From: DASQHL01 sp963843685
GTDB taxonomy: Bacteria; Chloroflexota; Dehalococcoidia; DSTF01; JACRBR01
Reading direction: 5' to 3'
NCBI GenBank assembly: GCA_963843685.1
Contig: CAWJLO010000007.1
Location: 1-64,000, forward strand
DNA: 64,000 nucleotides
In this document: piece by piece, positions 16,746-25,963 of the stretch
Numbering within the stretch: the stretch's first letter is position 1
Layout: every line of letters starts with the position of its first letter
The notes under the pieces: model-generated
What the model saw: only the letters and a program-made list of their open reading frames with translations
Told to the model about the DNA's origin: nothing
The model's database searches: none
Position numbers and translations under genes: made by a program

Positions 16746-16944
16746 AGAGCTGCACAGCGGGCGGTGGAGAGGAGGATTGTCGGCGCCCTCTTAATGGGAG
16801 ATACCCGCTGCACAGCTCTGCGCCCAGCCAGTACCGGCGGCCCGCATTCAGCCGCGGGACGTTCACGGACCGGCGCTCCGCCGCGGTTTGTGGGCGGCCG
16901 CGGGATGGAAGCGCCGGTACCCCGTGGTGCCGGGAGTTCTCCCG
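16746..16944 (+). ncRNA. Candidate structured RNA in a 476-bp intergenic region
   Basis: Between the DUF1801 gene and the esterase gene there is no plausible ORF. Arms AGAGCTGCACAGCGGG (16746-16761) and CCCGCTGCACAGCTCT (16804-16819) pair as 7+7 bp around a CA/CA internal loop and enclose a second stem (GAGAGG...CCTCTT). Downstream, CCGGTACC...GGTGCCGG (16914-16933) and CGGGAG-TT-CTCCCG (16931-16944) overlap, so only one can form at a time, as in a switch. I match it to no known class. The rest of 16690-17162 shows nothing else. Confidence 0.4.
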
Positions 16945-17162
16945 AGCGAAGCGGAGGTCAGTCGCTGGTCCTCGCCCAAGAGCGAGCCCATCATACTCGC
17001 TAAAGACTCGGTGTCAAGAGCCTTCTGTGATTATCACGTCGGCGGACATCAGGCCGCGATCGTTCCGGCCCCCGGCGTGGTGAGATGGGTCATTCGTATC
17101 ACGCATCGCGGTTGCGCCATGACGTACGCTGCCGCCGATATCGAGAAAGGCGAGGCTGACGG

Positions 17163-17927
17163 ATGGCGGACGTTGGACGCGTCTCGACCGAGACCATCGT
17201 GGTGGGGCGCGGCGGCGATCGCGAGCTGAAGGCGGACCTGTATCGCCCGCCCGCCCCTAACGGCGCCGGCGTCCTCCTCGTGCACGGCGGCGGCTTCGTT
17301 GCCGGCGACCGTGCCCAGCTCCGCGGCTACGGCATCGCCCTCGGCCGCCTCGGCTACACCTCCCTCGCCTGCGAGTACCGCCTCGCCGGCGAAGCCCTCT
17401 GGCCGGCGCAGATCGACGACGTACACGCGGCGCTCGCCTACCTGCACGACCGCGCGCGGGAACTGGGCGTCGACCCGGCGAAGATCGCCGTCATGGGGAA
17501 CTCCGCCGGCGGGCAGTTGGCGCTGCTGGCCGCCGGGCTGCGCGTGCAGCCGGTCGCGGCGGCGGTCGCGTTGTACGCCGCGACGGACTTCCTGGGCCCG
17601 GGCGCTCGGGCGAAAGGCGCGCCGGAGGCGATGGCGTTCCTCGTCGGCCCCGACACCTCCGAGGCCCGCATCAGGGCGATCAGTCCCATCACGTACGTCG
17701 ACGCCGCCTTCCCGCCGACGCTCCTCATGACGGGCAACCGCGACGAGGAGGTCGACTGGCGGGACAGCCTCGCCATGTACCTGCGCCTGGCGGAGTCAAA
17801 CGCCCGCTGCGAACTGCACGTGTTCGACGGCGCGCCCCACGCGTTCGATGCGTTGCCCGAGTACGGACGTCGCTGCGCCGATCTCGTGGCGCTGTTCCTC
17901 GACCGCCACGTCGTGAACGGCGGATGA
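17163..17927 (+). CDS. Alpha/beta-hydrolase esterase (hormone-sensitive-lipase-like)
   Basis: 254 aa. Oxyanion motif HGGGF and nucleophile elbow GNSAGG (Ser in AVMGNSAGGQLAL), then a late Asp (GNRDEEVDW) and His (FDGAPHAFDAL), give the full catalytic triad of the HSL/carboxylesterase group. Probably hydrolyses small esters in the cytoplasm. It is followed 49 bp later by a VanZ-like gene. Confidence 0.87.
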   Translation: MADVGRVSTETIVVGRGGDRELKADLYRPPAPNGAGVLLVHGGGFVAGDRAQLRGYGIALGRLGYTSLACEYRLAGEALWPAQIDDVHAALAYLHDRARELGVDPAKIAVMGNSAGGQLALLAAGLRVQPVAAAVALYAATDFLGPGARAKGAPEAMAFLVGPDTSEARIRAISPITYVDAAFPPTLLMTGNRDEEVDWRDSLAMYLRLAESNARCELHVFDGAPHAFDALPEYGRRCADLVALFLDRHVVNGG

Positions 17928-17976
17928 CGTCAACGTCGCGCTGCGTCCCGCCCGTCCGGCATGGTGAAATGAGCCG

Positions 17977-18393
17977 ATGACAACCCTCCGCCGCCGGCTC
18001 GCCCTCGTCTCACGCTGGTACGCCGTCGCCGTCATGCTGGCCATCATCTTCGGCCTGTCGTCCCTCCCCAACCTCGCCGAGCCGCACCAGCAGACGATCC
18101 CGCTCGACAAGGTCGCCCACTTCAGCGAGTACGCCGCCCTCGGCTTCACGCTCGCCGGCTCGCTGCGACGGCAGGCGGGAGCGCGGCTGCCGCTCGTGCT
18201 GCTGCTGCTCGCGGCCGTGGCGTTCGGCGCGCTCTACGGCGCCTCCGACGAGTTCCACCAGAGCTTCGTGCCCGGCCGCGACCCCGATGTCCACGACTGG
18301 CTCGCCGACCTGACAGGCTCGACGGCCGGCGCCCTGCTCTCCGCCGCGCTGCTCCCGCCGCGGTGGCTGCGGAAGCCGCCGCCGGACGCTTGA
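17977..18393 (+). CDS. VanZ-family membrane protein
   Basis: 138 aa with four hydrophobic segments. Signature DKVAHFSEYAALGFTL and DEFHQSFVPGRDPDVHDWLADLTGSTAG. VanZ relatives are linked to glycopeptide tolerance and cell-envelope stress; the biochemical role is unclear. It is possibly cotranscribed with the esterase. Confidence 0.85.
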   Translation: MTTLRRRLALVSRWYAVAVMLAIIFGLSSLPNLAEPHQQTIPLDKVAHFSEYAALGFTLAGSLRRQAGARLPLVLLLLAAVAFGALYGASDEFHQSFVPGRDPDVHDWLADLTGSTAGALLSAALLPPRWLRKPPPDA

Positions 18394-18511
18394 CGTCCAT
18401 CCGCTGACGCTACCGCTACATTGGCTTTACATATTGGCCGAATATCCCACTAGCCATTATGCTGGCGATCCCCGTCCCGACAGCCCCGGCGCAGCTTCAG
18501 GAGACTCGGCG

Positions 18512-20002
18512 ATGGTCCTACAGACGCGCGAACAGGCGACCCCCGCGCAGGCGCGCTCCTACCGGCAGTTCATCGCCGGAGAGTGGCGTGAGGCCACCAC
18601 CGGCGCCACCTTCGAGCGCTTCAGCCCCGCCGACGGACTCCTCGTCGAGACGATCCCCTGGGGCGACGAGAACGACGCCCGCATCGCCATCGACGCCGCC
18701 CGCGCCGCCTTCGATGCCGGCGCCTGGAGCCGATCGCCCGCGACCCAGCGCGCCGCCGTGCTCCGCGGCATCGCCGACGGGCTGCGCAAAGAGATCGACT
18801 TCATGGGCGGCCTGCTCTCGCGCGAGGTCGGCAAGCCCCGCCGCATGGCGATCGCCGAAGTGCGCGGCGCCGCCGACGTCTACGAGTACTACGCAGGCCT
18901 CGCGCTCGACATCAAGGGCGACTCGATCAGCAACTTCGTCCCGGACGCCGTCGGCCTGACGATCCACGAGCCGGTCGGCGTCGTCGGCATCATCACGCCG
19001 TGGAACTTCCCGATGTCGCTGATCGCGCGCAAGATCGCGCCCGCGCTCGCCGCCGGCTGCACCATCGTCGCCAAGCCGTCGGAGTTCACCGCCGGCACCA
19101 CGTTCGAGCTCGCCCGCATCGCGACGGAGGCGGGCGTGCCGGCCGGCGTGCTCAACGTCGTCACCGGCCCCGGCCCGACTGTCGGCGCGGAGCTCTCGGC
19201 AAGCATGAAGGTCGACAAGGTGGCGTTCACCGGCTCCACCGCCGTCGGCCGCGCCATCATGCAGGCGGCCGCCGGCAACCTGAAGAAGGTGTCGCTCGAA
19301 CTTGGCGGCAAGTCGCCCAACGTCGTCTTCCCGGATGCCGATCTCGAAGAGGCGATGCGCGGCTCTCTCTACGGCATCTACATGAACAGCGGCCAGGTCT
19401 GCCAGGCGAGCACGCGCCTCCTCCTGCACGAGTCGATCAAGGACGAATTCCTCGCCCGCATGCTCGAGGACACGAAGAAGCAGAAGGTCGGCGACCCCGA
19501 CGACCCATCCGTGAAGATGGGCCCGCTGATCAACGAGCCGCAGCTCGACAAGGTGCTGAAGTACATGCAGCTCGGCCAGGACGAGGGCGCCGACATGCTC
19601 TGCGGCGGCTCGCGCCTCACCGGCGCCGACTACGACCGCGGCCTCTACGTGCAGCCGACGATCTTCGACCACGTGCGCACCGACATGCAGATCGCCCAGG
19701 ACGAGATCTTCGGCCCCGTCCTCTCCGTCATGACCTTCCGCGACGAAGACGAAGCCCTCCGCCTCGCCAACGACACGCTGTACGGGCTCTCCGCCTCCGT
19801 CTGGACGAAGAGCGTCGACACCGTCTTCAAGATGGCGAAGGGGATCCAGGCGGGCACCGTCTGGGTCAACGCCTGCCACAGCGCAGGCCTCCCGTTCATG
19901 CCGTACGGCGGCTACAAGCAGAGCGGCCTCGGCCGCGAGATGGACCACGAAGGCCTCCACGAGTACATGGAGACCAAGTCCATCCAGATCAAGCTGGGGT
20001 AG
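18512..20002 (+). CDS. NAD(P)-dependent aldehyde dehydrogenase
   Basis: 496 aa from ATG 18512 (GGAG upstream; the longer frame from 18434 is not conserved-looking). NAD-binding: VGIITPWNFPMSLIARKIAPALAAG, KPSEFT, and FTGSTAVGRAI. Catalytic Glu in ELGGKSPNVV. Catalytic Cys in NSGQVCQASTR. It oxidises an aldehyde to the acid; the overall style resembles betaine or gamma-aminobutyraldehyde dehydrogenases, but the substrate is open. A weak promoter (TTGGCC/TATGCT) may lie near 18430-18460. Confidence 0.92.
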   Translation: MVLQTREQATPAQARSYRQFIAGEWREATTGATFERFSPADGLLVETIPWGDENDARIAIDAARAAFDAGAWSRSPATQRAAVLRGIADGLRKEIDFMGGLLSREVGKPRRMAIAEVRGAADVYEYYAGLALDIKGDSISNFVPDAVGLTIHEPVGVVGIITPWNFPMSLIARKIAPALAAGCTIVAKPSEFTAGTTFELARIATEAGVPAGVLNVVTGPGPTVGAELSASMKVDKVAFTGSTAVGRAIMQAAAGNLKKVSLELGGKSPNVVFPDADLEEAMRGSLYGIYMNSGQVCQASTRLLLHESIKDEFLARMLEDTKKQKVGDPDDPSVKMGPLINEPQLDKVLKYMQLGQDEGADMLCGGSRLTGADYDRGLYVQPTIFDHVRTDMQIAQDEIFGPVLSVMTFRDEDEALRLANDTLYGLSASVWTKSVDTVFKMAKGIQAGTVWVNACHSAGLPFMPYGGYKQSGLGREMDHEGLHEYMETKSIQIKLG

Positions 20003-20175
20003 GCGTGAGTCGTCGGTCGTTGAGGCTGGCACGCCGATCGTTCTTTGTGCTCGCCCCGCGTGCTTGGCAATTCTAAAGCCGTGACGGGAACTGTTCGTTC
20101 GTAAGCGGGGTATGGTTCTCTGGTGATCACGCGAGTCACGCGGCCTGATGACGCTGGGCCGCCGCCAGCGCTGGA

Positions 20176-20586
20176 ATGAACTGGATCGTTTGGCCGGTGG
20201 CTCTGACTTCCTTGGCAGGCGCCATGGTTCTGGTGCATCAGAGAAGGCGGCTCGGTCTCGGGTGGCGCGCCTGTCTCGTCCTGGTAACTGTGGTTCCGTT
20301 CGGGTTCCTGTTCGAGATCATGCGTTCGGCGGACACACCGAACTCCGTGGCGGCGATCACATCTAGCTTGTTCGGTGCATCGGCGATGATCATCTATGTC
20401 GTGAAGGCGGAGTTTCCCGCGCGTGTCGACCCCGTCGGCGCTATCCCATGGACTCTCATGCGGCGGCGGTGGATTCTCCGCGGACTCTGCCTAGGCTGGC
20501 TCCTGTTCTTGGCTGTTCCAGCCGTCACGGCTGAAAGCCGGTTCGCTGCAGTGTTGGGATTGATTCTAATGCTGGGACTACTCTGA
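20176..20586 (+). CDS. Small membrane protein, unknown
   Basis: 136 aa: four hydrophobic helices (MNWIVWPVALTSLAGAMVLV, ACLVLVTVVPFGFLFEIM, AAITSSLFGASAMIIYVV, LFLAVPAVTA...LILMLGLL). Its GC is lower and its codon use less biased than in neighbouring genes, which hints at recent acquisition. No family recognised. The 170 bp upstream show nothing clear. Confidence 0.5.
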   Translation: MNWIVWPVALTSLAGAMVLVHQRRRLGLGWRACLVLVTVVPFGFLFEIMRSADTPNSVAAITSSLFGASAMIIYVVKAEFPARVDPVGAIPWTLMRRRWILRGLCLGWLLFLAVPAVTAESRFAAVLGLILMLGLL

Positions 20587-20748
20587 GTCGCAGACGCGCT
20601 GCGCGTTCAGCGCGGCGGGTGCCTTCCAGGGTGGCCTAGAATCGTGATCGAACTCCATTGAGGGAGGGCGACCATCAAGGGTCTGCCTCTGGGCGTGCCG
20701 CTCCTGCGAAAAGCCGACCCCCGCGCCGTCTCACAGCGCGCGCAACGC

Positions 20749-20829
20749 TTAGGCCCGCCGGATCAACGTCATCCCATCGCGCACCATGAGCATCACGCAC
20801 ACGACGCGCGGGTCGTTCGGCACATAGCG
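20749..20829 (-). pseudogene. C-terminal remnant of an O-methyltransferase gene
   Basis: On the minus strand this 81-bp fragment reads YVPNDPRVVCVMLMVRDGM then TLIRRA and a stop. It matches the last ~25 residues of the intact methyltransferase at 21888-22538 (HHVRNDPRVVCVMLTVRDGV, TLIRRAGA). The rest of the gene is missing. Hairpin-repeat copy 4 starts 50 bp away, so repeat-associated recombination may have removed the body. Confidence 0.7.
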
Positions 20830-20878
20830 ACGACAGGCTCGCCCTGGCGTCCCTCCCTCAATTCGGCACCTCCGCAAA

Positions 20879-20989
20879 GCAGGGAGTGCAGAGAGCGCAG
20901 CGCCCTCTGCCGGGGGGCTCCGGGGGGGTGTCCCCCCGGAAACCTACTTTAGGGTGATGCAGGGTACGCGGAGCGGACACTGCATCACC
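20879..20989 (+). repeat. Interspersed hairpin repeat, copy 4 (tail type a)
   Basis: Tail arms GGTGATGCAG / CTGCATCACC, perfect. Hairpin 2 has one additional G (CCGGGGGGG-TGT). It lies between the methyltransferase remnant and the 3' end of the minus-strand methyltransferase gene. Confidence 0.9.
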
Positions 20990-21009
20990 GGGGCGCGGCG
21001 CCCGCCGGA

Positions 21010-21619
21010 TCAAAACTCCACGAAGTACCGAAAGTCCCGCGTGTCCGGCGCGCTCGACGTCCGTACCACCACCCACTCATGGCGGTCCTCCGGCGACGAC
21101 GTCTGCTCGACCGTCCACCCCAGGTTCGTGAGGTAGAACGACACCGCCCGCTTGATCCCCGGCAGGTTGTAGTCGTCCAGCATGATCGCGCCGCCGCTCC
21201 GCACCAGCCGCCCGAGGTAGAACAGGTCCAGGAACACCGCGTCGAACCTGTGGTTGCCGTCGACGAACGCGAAGTCGAACTGCCGCCCCTCCTTCACGAA
21301 TGCCGGCAGCGCGATCTGCGACATCTCCTCGTGGTATTCGACAAGATCCCGCACGCCCGCCTCCTCCAGCGTCTGCAGCCCGCAGTTCGCGAACCGCGTC
21401 GGCTGGAACGGATCGAGCACCACGTGCCGCGCCCCGGCCTGCCCGCCGTGCCGCCAGTGCGTCGCAGATGTACAGCGCCGAGAACCCGTACGCGAGCCCG
21501 ATCTCGATCGTCCGCACCGCGCCCTCGCGCACCACCCACCCCCGGAGCGCCTCGCCCTCCTCCGCCGTGATCGATGGCGTGCGAACATCGTGCGTCGCCC
21601 CGTCCGATGCCGCCACCAT
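21010..21619 (-). CDS. Class I SAM-dependent methyltransferase (frameshifted as read)
   Basis: Motif I is IEIGLAYGFSALYICDALA. A shift near 21450 then leads to GARHVVLDPFQPTRF, FDFAFVDGNHRFDAVFLDLFYLGRL (motif with acidic and His residues) and GGAIMLDDYNLPGI. This is the Methyltransf_24 layout, similar to the neighbouring O-methyltransferase but only distantly related. About 203 aa if repaired. Substrate unknown. Confidence 0.75.
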
Positions 21620-21765
21620 CGTCCCATCCCGGCTCAGCCGGTCAATGACAGTCCTTATCTGCTCGGCCAGGGCTGCGCTCCTTCACCACCTCGATGTCGC
21701 GCGAGCATGTCACACGACCGCCTGTCACTCGAAGTCTGAATCCCTTTGGGGCAGCCCTGCAAGGG

Positions 21766-21876
21766 GCAGGGAGTGCAGAGAGCGCAGCGCCCTCTGCCGG
21801 GGGGCTCCGGGGGGGTGTCCCCCCGGAAACTACTTTAGGGTGATGCAGGGTACGCGCGAGCGGACACTGCATCACC
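21766..21876 (+). repeat. Interspersed hairpin repeat, copy 5 (tail type a)
   Basis: Almost identical to copy 4, including the extra G in hairpin 2 and the tail arms GGTGATGCAG / CTGCATCACC. It separates two minus-strand methyltransferase genes. Confidence 0.9.
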
Positions 21877-21887
21877 CCGGTCGCGAG

Positions 21888-22538
21888 TCAGGCGCCCGCC
21901 CGCCGAATCAACGTCACCCCGTCCCGCACCGTCAGCATCACGCACACCACCCGCGGGTCGTTCCGCACATGGTGGTTGAACGCCACGATCGCGTGCCCGT
22001 CGTCAGACTTGGGATCCAGCACCTCCCCGCTCCACAGCACGTTGTCCACCGCGATCAGCCCGCGCGGCGACAGCAGCGGCAGCGCCGCCTCGTAGTAGTT
22101 GAGATAGTTCCCCTTGTCGGCGTCGATGAACACGAAGTCGAACCCCGGCTCCAGCGTCTTCAGCGTCTCCAGCGCCGGCCCCAGCCGCACCTCGATCTTC
22201 TTCCCGTGCGGGCTGCGGTCGAAGTACCCCTGCGCCATCTCGACCGTCTTCGGGTTGATGTCGCACGTGATCAGCTTCCCGTCGTCCGGCAGCGCCGCCG
22301 CCATCATCTGCGCGCTGAACCCCGTGAACATCCCGATCTCCAGCACGCGCTTCGCCCCCGTCGCGAACACCAGCGTCTGCAGCAGCGTCCCCACCGCCGG
22401 CCCCGACAGCATCCCCGCGAACGGCCCGAGATCCTTGTGCGTGTGCGCGATCAGCTCGTCCAGCAGCGCCGGCAGCGCCGACGTGTGCGCCTCCGCGTAC
22501 GCCTCGATCTTCTCGTTGACAAGCGTGATCGCCATCAT
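21888..22538 (-). CDS. SAM-dependent O-methyltransferase (family 3, CCoAOMT-like)
   Basis: 216 aa (ATG 22538 or 22535). Motifs of the cation-dependent O-methyltransferases: AKRVLEIGMFTGFSAQMMAAAL, KLITCDINPKTVEMAQGYF, FDFVFIDADKGNYLNYYEAALPLL and GLIAVDNVLWSGEVLDP. It probably methylates a catechol-type hydroxyl. A partial copy of its C-terminus lies at 20749-20829. Confidence 0.9.
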   Translation of the reverse strand: MMAITLVNEKIEAYAEAHTSALPALLDELIAHTHKDLGPFAGMLSGPAVGTLLQTLVFATGAKRVLEIGMFTGFSAQMMAAALPDDGKLITCDINPKTVEMAQGYFDRSPHGKKIEVRLGPALETLKTLEPGFDFVFIDADKGNYLNYYEAALPLLSPRGLIAVDNVLWSGEVLDPKSDDGHAIVAFNHHVRNDPRVVCVMLTVRDGVTLIRRAGA

Positions 22539-22651
22539 TGGTGCCTTTCGCGCTAAGGGGGATTGAGTGCTTGAAGGTTGACGCTCTGCCGCGTGTGCGT
22601 CCACCTGCCCCGGGCACCGGCCGACCGCGCATCGGCGTATGGAGCCAAGGC

Positions 22652-22758
22652 GGAGGTGCAGGGGGCGCAGCGCCCCTGCCCGGGGGCTCCGGGGGGTGTC
22701 CCCCCGGAACAAACACTTCTTTATTCTCTCGGAGCAGCCCGATAGGGATGCGCAGCCA
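22652..22758 (+). repeat. Interspersed hairpin repeat, copy 6 (tail type b)
   Basis: Hairpin 1 is GCAGGGG...CCCCTGC, with compensating changes in both arms. Instead of the 'GGGTACGCGC' inverted repeat, the 3' module is tail 'b': GGAGCAGCCCGATAGGGATG then CGCAGCC. It lies between divergently transcribed genes. Confidence 0.88.
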
Positions 22759-22794
22759 ACCTCCACGTGAGGCGACCGTGTTAAGATCGCCCCG

Positions 22795-24152
22795 ATGGAC
22801 CAGGACATCCGCTTCTGCAAGACCAGCGACGGCATCCGCATCGCCTACGCCGTCACCGGCTCCGGCTACCCGCTCGTCTAGGCGCCCGGCTGGGTCAGCC
22901 ACCTCGAGCTGATGTGGGAGTACGATGACTTTCGCGCGGGCTTCGAGGAACTCAGCCGCGACTTCACGTTCGTCCGCTACGACAAGCGCGGCACCGGGCT
23001 TGTCCCAGCGCGGTATCACCGACTTCTCGTGGGGAGTCCGCGGTCTGGACATAGAGGCGGTCGCGGACGCCGCCGGGCTCGACCGATTCGCGCTCTACGG
23101 GATCTCGGAAGGGTGCATCGCCGCGATGAGTTCGCCGGGACTCACCCGGATCGGGTGTCGCACCTCATCCTCAGCGGCATCGCCGCGCCCAACCCGCGCA
23201 CGTCAGGACTTGACTGGCCGGAGTCGTCTCCGTCATCAAGGCCGAATGGGGACTGGGCTCGAAGCTCATGTCGGATGTGCTGCTCGGGCGACAAGGCATC
23301 GCCCGAGCTGCAGGCCATGTTCGCCAGGCTGCAACGCGAAGGCGCGAGCGCCGACGAAGCAGGCAGCGATGATGGCGGCAAACATCGACACCGCAACTCC
23401 GAACGCGCCCGCGCTCATTGCCAACATCACCTGCCCCAAGCTCCTCATCAACGGCCGTGAGGACAACGTCGCGCCCGCCGAGGATGCGCGGGCGCTGGCG
23501 GCGTCGATGGGCGCGCGCTACATGTCGCGCGCCGGCGGGCACGTCCCGAACATCGAGCAGTTCCACATTGAGCATCGTGCCATCGTCGACTTCGTGCTCG
23601 GCCACCAGCGAACCGGCGGCGCAATCAGCGCCCGCTGCTCCGCCGGAGTCCGGCACGCGCACCGTCCTCTTCACCGACATCGTCGGCCACACGGAGATGA
23701 TGCAGCGTCTCGGCGACGCGAAGGGCCGCGACGTCCTCCGCGAGCATGAGCGCATCACCCGCGACACGCTGAAGAACCACGGTGGCGCCGAGGTGAAGAC
23801 GATGGGCGACGGCTTCATGGCCTCGTTCGGCTCCGTCACGAAGGCGCTGGACTGCGCGATCGCCCTTCAACGCGCGTTCGCCGCTCACAGCGAGAAGGAA
23901 GGCGAGCCCCTGCACGTCCGCGTCGGCCTCAACGCCGGCGAGCCCATCGAGGAGGACGGCGACCTCTTCGGCGCCACCGTCATCCTCGCCTCCCGCATCG
24001 CCGCCAAAGCCGGCGCCGGCGAGATCCTCGTGCCGGACACCGTGCGCGGCCTCCTCTCCGGCAAGGGCTACATGTTCGGCGACCGCGGCGAGTTCATCCC
24101 CAAGGGCTTCGACGAAGGAGTCCGCTTGTGGGATGTCCGCTGGCAGGAGTAG
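22795..24152 (+). pseudogene. Broken class III adenylate/guanylate cyclase with alpha/beta-hydrolase domain
   Basis: Starts MDQDIRFCKTSDGIRIAYAV. An in-frame TAG at 22879-22881 (CAG to TAG, before APGWVSHLEL) is followed by several frame changes through the hydrolase domain (near 23000, 23125, 23220 and 23360). The cyclase domain is intact: RTVLFTDIVGHTEMMQRLGD, KTMGDGFMASFGS and ILASRIAAKAGAGEILV. The intact paralogue is at 58826-60190. The nonsense codon plus several shifts make a genuine pseudogene likely. A cyclase-only product from an internal start is possible. Confidence 0.75.
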
Positions 24153-24182
24153 CGAGCCTCTCTCACCTCAGACCTGTAACCT

Positions 24183-25037
24183 CTATCCCTGCCGCTTCAG
24201 CCGCCCCGTCTTCTTCGCCCACCGCTCCGCGATCGCGAACGCGAACATCCCGCCGGGGATCAGCGTCACGCCGAACAGCGCCAGCGCCCCCAGCTGCGGC
24301 AGCACATCCGTCACGCTCTTGCCATCGATCACCGCGCCACGGATGCCGTCCAGGATGTACGTCGCCGGCGACACGTACGAGAACACGCGCAGCCACGCCG
24401 GCAGCACGTGCACCTCGTAGTACACGCCCGACACCAGCAGCACGAACGCCTGGATCATCATCGACATCTGCTGCCCGCGCTCCGGGTAGAGCATCGGCAG
24501 GATGCCGGCGAAGATCGCCAGCCCCGCCACGCTGAAGCTGCCGATGAGCAGCACCAGCGCCGCGCCGAACCAGTCCGCGTTGCCGAGGTCCACGGTGAAG
24601 AACGGCACCGCGATCAGGAAGATCAGCCCCGTGCGGATCGTCGCGTGGATGATGCCGAACAGCACCATCCCCGTCAGGTGCAGCCAGCGCTCGACCGGCG
24701 CCATCAGCGTGTGCTCGATCGTGCCTTCCCAGCGTTCCCACGAGATCACCAGGCTGATGTCGTCCAGCACCGCCGACAGGAACGCCCACACCAGCGTGCC
24801 GATCAGCAGGAACAGCACCAGGTGCCGCACCGCCTCCTTGTCGACGGTGCCGCTTGCCCCCACCTGGTTCGCGATCAGCGTGACGGCGAGCGTGTTGACG
24901 GCGCCGTACACCAGCCACACCAGCTCCCACGCCCAGTAGCGCTTCCAGAGATTCGTCTGCCGCTCGATGAACGCCCACGCCAGCGTCGGCCGCCCCGGCC
25001 TCTGCGGTAGGCGCAATGTCGTCGGAATGCTAGCCAC
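24183..25037 (-). CDS. ABC-2 type exporter permease
   Basis: 284 aa from GTG 25037, overlapping the ATPase gene stop (25030-25032). Six hydrophobic helices in ABC-2 arrangement: LVWLVYGAVNTLAVTLIANQ, LFLLIGTLVWAFLSAVL, the loop SWERWEGTIEHTLMAPV typical of these permeases, then four more helices. Together with the preceding ATPase it forms a two-gene exporter of unknown substrate. Confidence 0.85.
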   Translation of the reverse strand: MASIPTTLRLPQRPGRPTLAWAFIERQTNLWKRYWAWELVWLVYGAVNTLAVTLIANQVGASGTVDKEAVRHLVLFLLIGTLVWAFLSAVLDDISLVISWERWEGTIEHTLMAPVERWLHLTGMVLFGIIHATIRTGLIFLIAVPFFTVDLGNADWFGAALVLLIGSFSVAGLAIFAGILPMLYPERGQQMSMMIQAFVLLVSGVYYEVHVLPAWLRVFSYVSPATYILDGIRGAVIDGKSVTDVLPQLGALALFGVTLIPGGMFAFAIAERWAKKTGRLKRQG

Positions 25038-25927
25038 CTGTCACCTCCGCCGGCTCCTCGTCGTCCTCGACGCGGTGCCCGGTCAGCTCCATGAACACCG
25101 TCTCCATGTTGATGCTCTCGATCGGCCGTCCGTTCAGCCACCAGCTCCCGCAGCTCCAGCGGCGTCCCCTCGGCGACGATCCGCCCGTTCGAGAGGAAGG
25201 AGATGCGGTCGCACAGCAGCTCCGCCTCCTCCATGTCGTGCGTCGTCAGCAGGATCGTCGCGTCGTGGTCCTTCTGCACCTGCCGCACGAACGCCTGCAC
25301 GTCGCGCTTGCTGCGCGGATCGAGCCCCGTCGTCGGCTCGTCCAGCAGCATCAGCACCGGCGACGTCAGGAACGACCGCGCCACCGCCACCTTCTGCTGC
25401 TGCCCGCGCGAGAGGTGGCTCATCGGCTCGTACGCGCGCTCCCGCTCGAAGCCCAGCCGCTCCAGGATCTCCGGCGTCTGGCGCTTCACGTCGCCAGGCG
25501 TCAGCCCGTACACGCGGCCGAAGAACAGCAGGTTCTCCAGCGCCGTCATGCTCCGGAAGAACGACGGGTCCGCCGACACGCGGTTGATCAGCGACCGCAC
25601 CTTCATCGCGTCGCGCACGGCGTCCAGCCCGAAAATGTGCACGTCCCCCGCGTCCGGCAGCAGCAGCGTGCTGATCATCCGGATCAGCGTCGACTTCCCC
25701 GACCCGTTGGCGCCGATGACGCCGAAGATCTCGCCCCGCTGGATCTCCAGCGACACGTCATCGACGACGCGGCGCGCCGGCTCGCGCTTCTTGCCCCGTC
25801 CCCACGGGAGCAGCCGCCCCGCGTCCATGCCGCCGCCGAACGACTTCATCACGTGCGTCACGCGCAGCGGCGGCGCCTGCGCGTCGAACCTCGAATTCGT
25901 CTCGGTGTCACTCACTGCGATCGCCAT
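25030..25927 (-). CDS. ABC transporter ATPase (frameshift near the C-terminus)
   Basis: Walker A GANGSGKST, Q-loop region after SLINRVSADPSFF, signature LSRGQQQKV, Walker B VLMLLDEPTTGLD, and the H-loop TTHDMEEAE. A shift near 25135 changes LRELVA into another frame. The repaired end reads LNGRPIESINMETVFMELTG and stops at 25030, with ...ELTGHRV as is usual for drug/antibiotic ABC-2 ATPases. About 298 aa. It is preceded by a candidate transcription attenuator. Confidence 0.87.
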
Positions 25928-25963
25928 CTCTTGCTCCGTCTTGTCCCGCCGCCCGCGGGCGAC

